A program made the translations under genes and the position numbers. This document shows, one piece after another, positions 33,656-42,314 of a stretch of DNA of 64,000 nt. The notes below the pieces were generated by a model. The model was not told the DNA's origin. It ran no database searches and saw only the letters and a program-made list of their open reading frames with translations. Within the stretch, counting starts at the first letter, position 1; each line of letters begins with the position of its first letter. The DNA is from Brevibacillus brevis (GTDB taxonomy: Bacteria; Bacillota; Bacilli; Brevibacillales; Brevibacillaceae). Location: NCBI RefSeq assembly GCF_900637055.1, contig NZ_LR134338.1, forward strand, positions 3,854,001 through 3,918,000, written 5' to 3'.

Positions 33656-33689
33656 TCTTCGTGGCATGAGCTTCCTACATTTACTGTTT

Positions 33690-35216
33690 CTACGCTGAAT
33701 CTTTCATTCCTGTATTCGCTTTCACCAAAATTTCCTCATACTTCTTATCATCACGGGAGCTGGACAACAAGGTTCCGATCCATGCTGCCAAAAACCCTAA
33801 CGGGATCGAGACAATGCCCGGATTCGGCAACGGGAACAGCGCTTCGCCGACCAAAATGGCTTTTCCAGCTACCGGATTCCAAACGTTCGGACTCATCGCA
33901 ACCAGAATGAGAGAGCTGAACAGACCGACAAGCATCCCGGTGATTGCTCCTGCTGTATTGAACCTTTTCCAGAAGATCGTGAACAAAATCACTGGTAGAT
34001 TTGCACTCGCCGCTACTGCGAAAGCCAGCGCAACAAGGAAAGCCACGTTCAGATTTTGCGCAAACAAGGCGAGCAAGATGGAGACAACCGAGACACCGAC
34101 AGACGCCCATTTGGCCATCTTCATTTGCTCATTTTCAGTTGCTTTTCCTTGTCGCAATACGTGTCCGTAAAAGTCGTGCGCAAAGGCAGAAGCCGCTGTC
34201 AACACCAGCCCAGCCACTACCGCGAGAATGGTAGCGAAGGCAACCGCAGATACAAAAGCGAACAAGAAGTTACCGCCTAGTGCTTGGGCAAGCAGTGGAG
34301 CTCCCATGTTGCCTGCTGGGTCCATATTCCCCGCTCCTACAAACGCTGCCGCCCCGAAGCCGAGGAAGATCGTCATGACATAGAAGGCGCCAATGATCCA
34401 TGTCGCATACACAACCGATTTGCGAGCAGTCGTGGCATCTTTTACGGTGAAGAAACGAATCAAAATATGCGGCAATCCCGCTGTTCCGAGCACAAGCGCG
34501 AGATTCAGCGAAATGGTATCAAGCCCTACTTTAAACTTGTTGCCAGGATTGAGGAATTGCTCTCCCAATGGTGTCGCTGTCTTCATTTGCTCGAACATTT
34601 TCAAGAGATTAAAATCGAATTTGGCAAAAACCATCATGGAGATGATGAATGTACCGACCATCAACAAAACCGCTTTGACGATCTGCACCCACGAGGTTGC
34701 CGTCATCCCGCCAAAGACGACGTAGATTGTCATCAATGCCCCTACGATCAATACGGAGGTCGTGTAGTCCAGCCCCAATAGCAGCTTGATCAAGGCCCCT
34801 GCTCCGACCAATTGCGCGATCATGTAAAAAATCGAGATGGCAATCGAATTGAGAGCGGCGACACCACGCACCTTTTTATTGTCAAAACGCGCGGCTATCA
34901 TATCTGCCATCGTGTATTTTCCTAAATTACGCAAAGGTTCTGCCACCAAGTAGAGTACAACGAGATACGCGACAAGAAAGCCGATACTGTAGAAGAAGCC
35001 ATCAAACCCGCTCAGCGCAATCATCCCGGCAATCCCCAGGAAGGAAGCTGCCGACATGTAATCTCCCGCAATCGCGAGGCCGTTTTGCCAACCCGTCAGG
35101 CCTCCACCAGCGGTGTAAAACTCACTGGTCGTGTTCGTCTTTTTCGAAGCGTAAAAGGTAATGACAAGTGTCAACAATACAATGACGAGAAAGAGTAAAA
35201 ATGCAGTAACGTTCAT
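33690..35216 (-). CDS. Cation/acetate symporter (ActP family)
   Basis: 508-residue SSS transporter with about 13 membrane segments. Typical blocks are TNTTSEFYTAGGGLTGWQNG, NGLAIAGDYMSAASFLGIAG and LNLALVLGTAGLPHILIRFF. It overlaps the DUF485 gene by one base (ATG within the stop), the usual actP arrangement (yjcH-actP in E. coli, ywcB-ywcA in Bacillus). It is probably acetate or pyruvate uptake in the cytoplasmic membrane. Confidence 0.93.
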   Translation of the reverse strand: MNVTAFLLFLVIVLLTLVITFYASKKTNTTSEFYTAGGGLTGWQNGLAIAGDYMSAASFLGIAGMIALSGFDGFFYSIGFLVAYLVVLYLVAEPLRNLGKYTMADMIAARFDNKKVRGVAALNSIAISIFYMIAQLVGAGALIKLLLGLDYTTSVLIVGALMTIYVVFGGMTATSWVQIVKAVLLMVGTFIISMMVFAKFDFNLLKMFEQMKTATPLGEQFLNPGNKFKVGLDTISLNLALVLGTAGLPHILIRFFTVKDATTARKSVVYATWIIGAFYVMTIFLGFGAAAFVGAGNMDPAGNMGAPLLAQALGGNFLFAFVSAVAFATILAVVAGLVLTAASAFAHDFYGHVLRQGKATENEQMKMAKWASVGVSVVSILLALFAQNLNVAFLVALAFAVAASANLPVILFTIFWKRFNTAGAITGMLVGLFSSLILVAMSPNVWNPVAGKAILVGEALFPLPNPGIVSIPLGFLAAWIGTLLSSSRDDKKYEEILVKANTGMKDSA

Positions 35217-35563
35217 TAGCCCCTCCCACCTGCCTCTTGTTTGATTTTCTCAACAAGTTGATCAAACTGCTCTGCCCGCCTGGTGTACAGGATACAGAGA
35301 CCCCATGTCATGACGAACTGAGCAAAGGCAAATACCCACGCCCACGAAATGGCTCCAAACGCTGGTTGATTCAGTACGGTGAAGTAGGAGGTTAAAATCG
35401 GAAGGGTAAAGTAAAAAATGAAGAAAAAAATAGAAGATGGCAAAATAAACGCTTTTTTTCTTTTCAAAAGCTCTTTGAAAGTGGCTGACTGAATCACTTT
35501 TGCATAATCAACAGCATCCTTTTTCTGATCCTCGGCTTTTTTTGCCGAAGCGGATTTGCCCAT
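35216..35563 (-). CDS. DUF485 membrane protein, partner of ActP-type symporter
   Basis: 115 residues with a charged N-terminus (MGKSASAKKAEDQKKDAVDY), the DUF485 core FKELLKRKKAFILPSSIFFF, and two membrane segments (about 48-70 and 82-105). A basic tail follows. DUF485 genes are almost always translationally coupled to ActP-type symporters, as here. The ATG follows GGGGGAGG. The transcript starts just upstream, with a cre box at the start site. Confidence 0.9.
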   Translation of the reverse strand: MGKSASAKKAEDQKKDAVDYAKVIQSATFKELLKRKKAFILPSSIFFFIFYFTLPILTSYFTVLNQPAFGAISWAWVFAFAQFVMTWGLCILYTRRAEQFDQLVEKIKQEAGGRG

Positions 35564-35589
35564 GGGAACCTCCCCCTCATCTACAAAAA

Positions 35590-35603
35590 TGTAAGCGCTT
35601 CCT
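35590..35603. promoter_or_regulatory. cre site (CcpA binding) at the acetate transporter promoter
   Basis: TGTAAGCGCTTCCT matches the cre consensus TGWAARCGYTWNCW at every position. On the minus strand it covers the expected start site of the DUF485-actP transcript, so CcpA should repress it in the presence of preferred sugars. Confidence 0.82.
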
Positions 35604-35605
35604 AT

Positions 35606-35611
35606 ATTGTA
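35606..35611 (-). promoter_or_regulatory. Probable -10 box of the DUF485-actP promoter
   Basis: TACAAT on the minus strand, 7 bases upstream of the predicted start inside the cre site. No good -35 is visible, which fits a promoter needing an activator such as the adjacent LytTR regulator. A GCAGAT/ATCTGC inverted repeat lies further upstream at 35672-35694. Confidence 0.5.
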
Positions 35612-35713
35612 GAAAATCCTTTTCTATCCGTGTATTTTTCTGCGTAAGATGTCGGGGAGAGTGTGTCAGTGGCAGATTTTTAACCTCGATCTGCAAACGA
35701 TGGATCACCGGGC

Positions 35714-36442
35714 TTACTCCTCGAGACGTTTGAGCAAATCCTTGGCGGAGGTCCGAGATACGGGAATACGCGGTCTTCCTTCTCCCTTCAAAATCAGGTT
35801 GTAGGCACCGTTGAACCATGGTTCGAGCTCGCTCACGAATTGAAGATTGACCAAATAGCTTTTGTGGGTACGGAAAAAGTCGTATGCGAAAAGCTTATCC
35901 GCCAGTTGTGTCAGGGTCATCCGCGTCGAATAGGTAGCCGTTTGGGTGACGATTTGCACATATCGTTCCTCCCGCACCGCATAGACAATCGTCGTTGGGT
36001 CAATGACCACTAATCTGCTATTGTCTTCTACCAACAGCTTGGTTCGTTTTGTCTGGACAGGCTCTGCTTTCGGCTTGACCAGACGTTCGCGTATCCGTTG
36101 CATCGTTTCTACCAGCCGCTTTGGCTCCACAGGCTTCAACAAATAATCGACGGCGTACAGCTTAAACGCATCGATGGCAAATTCCTCATACGCGGTACAA
36201 AACACGATGAGGGGATGCTGTTTGCGTGATGCGAGCATTCTCGCTGCCTGCGCTCCTTCCAGTTCAGGCATTTTCATATCCAGGAAGACGACATCCGGTT
36301 CGTGCACATCGACCATTTCCAACAGCTCTCGTCCATTGGTGGCATAGGGCAGCAGTTCTACGTCTCCTTCTTGTAGCAGTAAATAGCTCAGTTCTTCGCG
36401 TGCTAGTCGCTCGTCTTCTGCAATCATGACGCGTATCGGCAT
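35714..36442 (-). CDS. LytTR-type response regulator
   Basis: 242 residues. The receiver domain (1-120) has acidic pocket residues in MIAEDER, phospho-Asp in VVFLDMKMPE and Lys in LLKPVEPKR. A LytTR DNA-binding domain occupies the last 100 residues (VIDPTTIVYAVREERYVQIV, FFRTHKSYLVNLQFVSELEP). It overlaps the sensor gene by one base. It resembles B. subtilis LytT/YehT-type systems that control short-chain acid transporters. The acetate transporter genes directly downstream are the natural target. Confidence 0.92.
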   Translation of the reverse strand: MPIRVMIAEDERLAREELSYLLLQEGDVELLPYATNGRELLEMVDVHEPDVVFLDMKMPELEGAQAARMLASRKQHPLIVFCTAYEEFAIDAFKLYAVDYLLKPVEPKRLVETMQRIRERLVKPKAEPVQTKRTKLLVEDNSRLVVIDPTTIVYAVREERYVQIVTQTATYSTRMTLTQLADKLFAYDFFRTHKSYLVNLQFVSELEPWFNGAYNLILKGEGRPRIPVSRTSAKDLLKRLEE

Positions 36443-38193
36443 CAGGCACTCACCTCTTTTGTAATGGGAATGGTAAAGGTAATCGAACTGCCGCCTTCTT
36501 CTTTATTGGCAAAATGAAGTTGGGCATCTTGTCCGCACAAGCTGATCAGACGTTGGTTGACATTATGAATGCCAATTCCGTTGCCCTCCTTACTCTCCAT
36601 AGGCACCTTTCCCAGAACTGGCAGCAAGTTGTCGGGAAAGCCTTGGCCATTATCTTCGATTTGAAAAACAACGTGCAGATTCTCTCGTTTCACATGGAGG
36701 ACGATCTCACCGCCGTTCGTGATGTCGCGAACACCATGCTGAATGCAATTCTCAAATAACGGCTGCAACGTGCCAGGAGGAATAAGGGCTTCCTCAACAC
36801 CCGTATCAATGCTGGTGCGAACGACGAATTGCTCGGAAAATCTGATTTTGATAATTTCCAAATAAGCATGCAGGTGATCCAACTCCTGTCTCACGGTGAC
36901 AAGCGGACTCGCTGTGAGCTTCAGGTTGAATCGCATGAACACGCCAAGCTGAATGGTCATATGCCGGGCTAGCTGCGGATCAATTCGTATCAAGGTCACA
37001 ATGGAATTCAACGTGTTGAACAAAAAGTGAGGATGAATCTGTGCCTGCAGCATTCGCAACTCTGCATCCTTCATTAACCCTTTCATTTGCTCCGTGAGCG
37101 ATAGGGTCAATTGATTGGAGATCAGGTTGCCAAGTCCTTTTGCTAGTGCTTCCTGTACTTTTCCTATTTGTTGCGGCCTCCGATAATAGAGTTTGATCAG
37201 ACCGACGACGCTGTCCCCTTCTTTAATCGGCACGAGAATCGCTGCATGCAGGCTACAACTTTTGCGCTTGCACCCGATGCTCTCTCGCGTCAATCCCTTG
37301 TCGATTCCACCGCTATACAGGGCCCGCTTATCGAGCTCACTATGGAGCGCTTCTCCCGGATGATGATGATCTGCCCCCACTCCCACGTGCGCAAGAAGCC
37401 GTTCTCGATCGGTTACCGCGACAGCTGCTGCTTTCGTTTCTTTTTGCAAGACGAGGGCTGCTGACTGAGCCGTTTGCGGTGTAAGCCCCCTTTTCAGGTG
37501 AGGCAAAATTCTTTCCGCTATCGTAAAGGAACGCTCCGCCTCAATGGCTGCCGAACGTTCTGCCTCTTGCAAGGCAACCCGTATCATCGTCGTAAAAATG
37601 GCAATCGAAACACTGTTCGTCAGCACCATGGGAATCCCAATCACGTTGACCATGGTTCGCGCCAGCTCGGGCGGAGCTGCCATGATCAATAAAAGCGACA
37701 TCTGAATAATGGGCGCGAACATGCCGATGAACATGGCTTTGGACGGAGAAATAACCCGCTCCTGTGAGAAAAAACGCGCTACGTATCCTGCCAGCAACCC
37801 CGTGATCGGGATCGACAAGCCCATCGATGCTGCGGCGAATCCTCCCAATTGGAAGACATGAAGCCCAGCAATGACACCTGCCCCCAGGCCAACGAGAGGC
37901 CCTCCGAGCAAACCTCCAATAACGACCCCTACCAACGTAGAATTGGCGATAATTTCGTCATTCGACAAACGAAAAATCCAAAACGCAGGAAGATAGCTCT
38001 CCCCTTGCACGACCACGCCTGCATATGTACCTGCAATCCCAAACAACCCGAACATCACGGAAAATGCGATTGACGTCCCTACGTGCAATTCGCGGTCTAA
38101 AAGCTGGCGAAACAACGGTGTTCTTGTCAAAATAAATGCCAGCGTCAAAAGAATGCCCATTCTTTCAATGAGCAATAACGTGAGATTGTCCAC
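36442..38193 (-). CDS. LytS-type sensor histidine kinase
   Basis: 583 residues from the GTG at 38191-38193 (AAGGGAGG upstream; the ATG at 38244 has no site). The protein has a 5-TM-5TMR-LYT membrane domain with about six hydrophobic segments (IERMGILLTLAFILTRTPLF, LGAGVIAGLHVFQLGG), then a GAF-like segment. A HisK_5TM domain follows with phospho-acceptor His in AQIHPHFLFNTLNSIVTL. The ATPase N and G boxes read LFENCIQHGV and GIGIHNVNQRL. It senses an extracellular acid or membrane signal and phosphorylates the adjacent LytTR regulator. Confidence 0.93.
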   Translation of the reverse strand: MDNLTLLLIERMGILLTLAFILTRTPLFRQLLDRELHVGTSIAFSVMFGLFGIAGTYAGVVVQGESYLPAFWIFRLSNDEIIANSTLVGVVIGGLLGGPLVGLGAGVIAGLHVFQLGGFAAASMGLSIPITGLLAGYVARFFSQERVISPSKAMFIGMFAPIIQMSLLLIMAAPPELARTMVNVIGIPMVLTNSVSIAIFTTMIRVALQEAERSAAIEAERSFTIAERILPHLKRGLTPQTAQSAALVLQKETKAAAVAVTDRERLLAHVGVGADHHHPGEALHSELDKRALYSGGIDKGLTRESIGCKRKSCSLHAAILVPIKEGDSVVGLIKLYYRRPQQIGKVQEALAKGLGNLISNQLTLSLTEQMKGLMKDAELRMLQAQIHPHFLFNTLNSIVTLIRIDPQLARHMTIQLGVFMRFNLKLTASPLVTVRQELDHLHAYLEIIKIRFSEQFVVRTSIDTGVEEALIPPGTLQPLFENCIQHGVRDITNGGEIVLHVKRENLHVVFQIEDNGQGFPDNLLPVLGKVPMESKEGNGIGIHNVNQRLISLCGQDAQLHFANKEEGGSSITFTIPITKEVSA

Positions 38194-38324
38194 CGCAGCC
38201 TCCCTTAGTTTAAATCTTCTATAAATTCCGCATATTGCCCTCAATTCCCTGCTGGACAGACAACCTCGCTAGGCTGATTGCATACGCTGTGTGTGCAATG
38301 CTTCAGGAGAAGGGTGATCATACC

Positions 38325-40172
38325 ATGTGTGGAATTGTAGGATGGATTGATTGGGAAAAGGACTTATCTGGTGAACGTAATGTGCTGCAAAAAATGACCC
38401 AATGCCTCAAGGATCGAGGCCCTGATGCAGAAGGCTTTTGGCTGACTCCGCGCGCGGCCCTCGGTCATCGCCGCCTTGTGGTCGTAGACCCTGCTGGTGG
38501 ACAGCAGCCTATGTCGGCTCTCAAAAACGAACATGCCTGCACCATGATCTACAATGGTGAATTGTATAATACCGAGGATTTGCGAGCAGAACTGCTGGCC
38601 TGCGGACATACCTTTCAATCTCACTCGGATACGGAGGTGCTTTTGCACACGTATTTGGAGTGGGGGCCAGATTGTCTGTCAAAGTTAAACGGCATCTTTG
38701 CTTTTGCGATCTGGGACGAACGCGAACAAAGATTGTTTGTTGGTCGTGACCGTATGGGGGTTAAGCCGCTGTTTTATGCGCAAAGAGGCAGTTCTTTTCT
38801 GCTGGCCTCCGAGCTAAAAGCCTTGCTCGCTCACCCCGAAGTCAAACCAGAGCTCTCTCGTGAAGGCTTGGCGGAGGTTTTCGGGATCAGTCCCGCTCGC
38901 ACGCCTGGCCATGGTGTTTTTCATAACGTACACGAGGTTCGGCCCGGCTCCTATCTGTTGGTGACGCGTGATAGCGTCAAGCAAAAACGCTACTGGCAGC
39001 TCGAAAGCCACCCACATACGGATGACCTAGAGACAACTGCAGAACGTGTCAGAGAGTTAGTCACGGATTCGATTGAACGCCAATTGGTTGCGGATGTTCC
39101 CGTTTCGACCCTATTGTCAGGCGGGTTAGACTCGAGCATTATAACAGCCGTAGCGGCAGATCATTTTCAAAAAACAGGCCGTGGAACCCTGCACAGCTAC
39201 TCCATCGATTACGTCGACAACCGAAAGCATTTCAAGGCGAGTGCTTTTCAACCGAATGAGGATGAACCTTATGTGCAACTTGTTACAAAATTTCTCGGAA
39301 CCCAGCACCACACGATTGAGTTCGACACAGACGATTTGATTGCATCCCTGAAAACAGCGACACTCGCCCGCGACTTGCCGGGGATGGCTGATGTGGATGC
39401 ATCCCTTTACCTGTTTTGCCGCGAAATAAAAAAAGAGACGACCGTCGTCCTCTCTGGAGAATGCGCAGATGAAGTATTTGGCGGGTATCCGTGGTTTCAT
39501 CGCGAGGAACTGCTGAATGCCGGAACGTTCCCTTGGTCGAGAGCTACGAAAGAGCGTGCCTCCTGGCTATCCCCTGATCTTCGCGAATGGGTCAAACCCG
39601 AGGAATACGTTGCCATGCGGTATGAGGAATCTCTCGATGAAGTCCCACATCTTCCAGGCGAAGATCCACTTGAAGCTCGCCGACGGGAAATGTTTTATTT
39701 GAATATAACGTGGTTCATGAACACGCTGTTGGATCGCAAGGACCGAATGAGTATGGCGGCCAGTCTGGAAGCGCGCGTCCCGTTCTGTGACCACCGCATC
39801 GTGGAATACGTCTGGAACATCCCATGGGATATGAAGACGCACGGGAATCGGGAAAAAGGAATTTTGCGAAAAGCTATGGAAGGAATCTTGCCGGATGAGG
39901 TTCTGTATCGCAAGAAAAGCCCGTACCCGAAAACACATAATCCCGCCTATACGGAAGCCGTTCGCTCTTGGCTGCTGGATATTTTAAACGACCCTTCCTC
40001 TCCACTGCTTCAACTGGTAGATGTTCCAACGATTCGAAAAATTGCCGAGTCAGATGCACAGGCTTCGAGCATTCCGTTTTTCGGTCAGCTCATGAGTACA
40101 CCCCAGTTGTTCGCCTATCTCGGCCAGCTGGATTATTGGCTGCGGGAATACCGTGTTTCCATTCGTGTCTAA
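38325..40172 (+). CDS. asnB: Glutamine-dependent asparagine synthetase
   Basis: 615 residues. The ATG at 38325 gives MCGIVGWIDW, with Cys2 as the amidotransferase nucleophile, which requires this exact start. The N-terminal glutaminase domain includes RGPDAEG, GHRRL and YNGELYN. The synthetase domain has the PP-loop LLSGGLDSS and SGECADEVFGGYPW. Length is closest to B. subtilis AsnO (614), the sporulation paralogue. An AGGAGAAGGG site lies upstream at long spacing. It is divergent from lytS and closed by a bidirectional terminator. Confidence 0.93.
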   Translation: MCGIVGWIDWEKDLSGERNVLQKMTQCLKDRGPDAEGFWLTPRAALGHRRLVVVDPAGGQQPMSALKNEHACTMIYNGELYNTEDLRAELLACGHTFQSHSDTEVLLHTYLEWGPDCLSKLNGIFAFAIWDEREQRLFVGRDRMGVKPLFYAQRGSSFLLASELKALLAHPEVKPELSREGLAEVFGISPARTPGHGVFHNVHEVRPGSYLLVTRDSVKQKRYWQLESHPHTDDLETTAERVRELVTDSIERQLVADVPVSTLLSGGLDSSIITAVAADHFQKTGRGTLHSYSIDYVDNRKHFKASAFQPNEDEPYVQLVTKFLGTQHHTIEFDTDDLIASLKTATLARDLPGMADVDASLYLFCREIKKETTVVLSGECADEVFGGYPWFHREELLNAGTFPWSRATKERASWLSPDLREWVKPEEYVAMRYEESLDEVPHLPGEDPLEARRREMFYLNITWFMNTLLDRKDRMSMAASLEARVPFCDHRIVEYVWNIPWDMKTHGNREKGILRKAMEGILPDEVLYRKKSPYPKTHNPAYTEAVRSWLLDILNDPSSPLLQLVDVPTIRKIAESDAQASSIPFFGQLMSTPQLFAYLGQLDYWLREYRVSIRV

Positions 40173-40181
40173 CGAAATATC

Positions 40182-40228
40182 AAAAGCTCCTCGCCCCTTA
40201 TGTTTCGGGGGAATTGAGGAGCTTTTCG
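40182..40228. terminator. Bidirectional terminator after asnB
   Basis: AAAAGCTCCTC and GAGGAGCTTTT form an 11-bp stem, with CCCC/GGGG pairing in the loop. It serves asnB and the convergent hypothetical gene. Confidence 0.85.
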
Positions 40229-40774
40229 TTACTTTCTGGTCTTTTTCCGTTTCTTGGTTCTACGTACGGGTTGTGCCTTCGGGTTGAGGGGAATGGTGGG
40301 AAGAGATTGATATCTCAGATCAAACTGCTCGCCTGAGCGTTTCATGATCGTGAACGTTTTGGTTGCGCCTACTCGGATCAAACGGTAGTCGACTCGTGTT
40401 TTTTTCCCTCCCCCGCTCAGTATCGCAGCCACGGTCCGATGATCCGGCAGATTCACTTTTATCTGCAACGACAGCACGGTTGCAGGAAAAGGTGGGATAT
40501 CACGATAAGGAACACAGAGCTTACCTTTTAGCATCCGTAAATGGAGATTCCGAATCATCACTTCCGTCAATTGCTTTCCCCAATACCGACGGAAAATACG
40601 GGAGATTTTTCGTTTGGTGTTGTATTTTTCGGGCAATGGCGTGTAATCCACACCGTTTACGGTATACACAGGCTTTCCTCTCGGCGAATTCGCGATCTGA
40701 GTCCAGACATGCTCTGCTGAAGTGATTAACTGCTTGAGCCTCTGCAACTCATCCAAGGATTTCACCTCCTCCAT
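40229..40774 (-). CDS. Hypothetical basic protein, possibly IseA-like (181 aa)
   Basis: Starts MEEVKSLDELQRLKQLITSA. The middle (PVYTVNGVDYTPLPEKYNTK, then IFRRYWGKQLTEVMIRNLHL and KGKLCVPYRDIP) is reminiscent of the IseA inhibitor of cell-wall DL-endopeptidases. The N-terminus has no signal peptide, which IseA needs, so the match is weak. The C-terminal tail is very basic (RRTKKRKKTRK). AAGGATTTCACC-type sequence before the start is reversed strand; the ATG has GGAGG nearby. Cellular location unknown. Confidence 0.5.
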   Translation of the reverse strand: MEEVKSLDELQRLKQLITSAEHVWTQIANSPRGKPVYTVNGVDYTPLPEKYNTKRKISRIFRRYWGKQLTEVMIRNLHLRMLKGKLCVPYRDIPPFPATVLSLQIKVNLPDHRTVAAILSGGGKKTRVDYRLIRVGATKTFTIMKRSGEQFDLRYQSLPTIPLNPKAQPVRRTKKRKKTRK

Positions 40775-40860
40775 AAACCGTATGGTGGTGGGCTTATGCT
40801 AGTACGCCCGATTTCAGCTTTCCAAGCGTAATGGATAAGAATTCTGAACATACATATAAA

Positions 40861-40889
40861 TTGCAATCATATTATCGAGATGATAGAAT
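40861..40889 (+). promoter_or_regulatory. nupC promoter
   Basis: TTGCAA (40861-40866), 17-base spacer, TAGAAT (40884-40889). The start is predicted at about 40896-40897, immediately before a terminator-like hairpin. Confidence 0.7.
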
Positions 40890-40897
40890 ATAAACCG

Positions 40898-40930
40898 CTT
40901 TCACTTCTCTTGTCGGGAAGTGCGTTTTTT
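40898..40930 (+). terminator. Promoter-proximal terminator hairpin (attenuator) in the nupC leader
   Basis: CACTTC and GAAGTG arms (extended by C/G pairs outside, 9-base loop) followed by T7. It begins within a few bases of the predicted start and about 45 bases before the nupC ATG, so full-length nupC mRNA requires read-through. Confidence 0.7.
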
Positions 40931-40972
40931 TGCCTGTCAAGTTTAGCATTATTAAATTTCTCGGAGGTTGTA

Positions 40973-42154
40973 ATGAATTACATCATTCCCATCGTTGGCT
41001 TACTCATCGTGATCGGGTTAGCATTGTTAGGGAGCAATGGACGTAAAAAGGTCAAATACAAACCGATCTTCGTCATGATTGCTCTGCAATTTTTGCTTGC
41101 CTTTCTTCTTTTGCATACCAAGTTTGGGTTTATATTCGTTTCAGCCATTTCCAAATCGTTTGAAAAACTTCTTGCCTTTGCTGCGGAAGGGATCAATTTC
41201 GTTTTTGGCAATCTGGCAAACGACGGACAAATGTCCTTTTTCCTTGGAGTATTGCTCCCCATCGTCTTCATTTCCGTCCTGATCGGTATTTTGCGTCACT
41301 TCAAGATTTTGCCAATTGTGATGAAAGCAATTGGCTTTGTCCTAAGCAAAATTAACGGCATGGGTAAGCTGGAGTCTTACAACGCTGTCGCTTCCGCTAT
41401 TGTCGGCCAAAATGAAGTCTTCATCACTGTGAAAAAACAGCTCGGTTCGTTGCCAGAGCACCGTCTGTATACGCTATGCGCGTCAGCCATGTCGACTGTT
41501 TCGATGTCGATTGTCGGTGCATACATGACGATGATTGAGCCAAAATACGTCGTCACAGCACTGTTCCTGAATCTGTTTGGCGGCTTTATTATCGCTTCCA
41601 TCATCAACCCTTATACAGTGAACGAAGAAGAAGATTTACTGGAGATTCAAAGCAATGAGAAGCAGTCCTTTTTCGAAATGCTCGTCGAGTACATCATGGA
41701 CGGCTTCAAGGTTGCCGTAGTCGTGGGCGCAATGCTGCTCGGTTTTGTTGCCTTGATCGCAGCTGTGAACAGCTTGTTCGGCATGATTTTCGGCTGGACG
41801 TTCCAAGAAATGCTCGGCTTCGTCTTCGCTCCTTTTGCCATCTTGATGGGCATTCCTTTTGCGGAGGCGATGACGGCTGGCAGTATCATGGCGACGAAGC
41901 TCGTAACGAACGAGTTTGTGGCGATGATCGAGCTGGGCAAAGTCGTATCTGAACTAAGCCCACGTACAGTAGGAATTCTCTCTGTCTTCCTCGTTTCGTT
42001 CGCGAACTTCTCCTCTATCGGCATCATCGCTGGTGCGGTGAAAGGTCTGAATGAGAAACAATCCAATGTGGTCGCTCGCTTTGGGTTGAAGCTGCTGTTC
42101 GGTGCCACGCTGGTTAGTCTTTTGTCTGGTGTCGTCGTCAGCTTCGTCCTGTAA
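40973..42154 (+). CDS. nupC: Concentrative nucleoside transporter (NupC family)
   Basis: 393-residue CNT-family protein with an N-terminal gate region (MNYIIPIVGLLIVIGLALLG), a central FFLGVLLPIVFISVLIGIL segment and the substrate-site stretch GQNEVFITVKKQL. The C-terminal LVSFANFSSIGIIAGAVKGL is highly conserved in NupC. The ATG at 40973 follows TCGGAGG; the longer frame from 40880 would translate the promoter and attenuator. Length equals B. subtilis NupC. It imports pyrimidine or purine nucleosides with a cation. Confidence 0.95.
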   Translation: MNYIIPIVGLLIVIGLALLGSNGRKKVKYKPIFVMIALQFLLAFLLLHTKFGFIFVSAISKSFEKLLAFAAEGINFVFGNLANDGQMSFFLGVLLPIVFISVLIGILRHFKILPIVMKAIGFVLSKINGMGKLESYNAVASAIVGQNEVFITVKKQLGSLPEHRLYTLCASAMSTVSMSIVGAYMTMIEPKYVVTALFLNLFGGFIIASIINPYTVNEEEDLLEIQSNEKQSFFEMLVEYIMDGFKVAVVVGAMLLGFVALIAAVNSLFGMIFGWTFQEMLGFVFAPFAILMGIPFAEAMTAGSIMATKLVTNEFVAMIELGKVVSELSPRTVGILSVFLVSFANFSSIGIIAGAVKGLNEKQSNVVARFGLKLLFGATLVSLLSGVVVSFVL

Positions 42155-42164
42155 GTGACATAAG

Positions 42165-42203
42165 AAAGTGTCCCACTGCCATGTGCAGTAGGGACACTTT
42201 TTT
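42165..42203 (+). terminator. Intrinsic terminator after nupC
   Basis: AAAGTGTCCC-ACTGC pairs with GCAGT-AGGGACACTTT, followed by T-run. Confidence 0.9.
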
Positions 42204-42314
42204 GTATGCAAAGCTCCTAATTTCTTATGGTTCACCCAATCCAACTTGAAAAAAAAGGATGATTGCATAGTTTGTGGAAATGAACCGAATGAAAAAATAT
42301 ATGGAGGAGATAAA

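Noticed and set aside
35672..35694. GCAGAT/ATCTGC hairpin as terminator of the LytTR gene
   Set aside because: No U-run on the minus strand after the stem; kept only as an unassigned inverted repeat near the actP promoter.
40229..40774. Confident IseA assignment
   Set aside because: Pattern resemblance only; no signal peptide, which a wall-hydrolase inhibitor would need.
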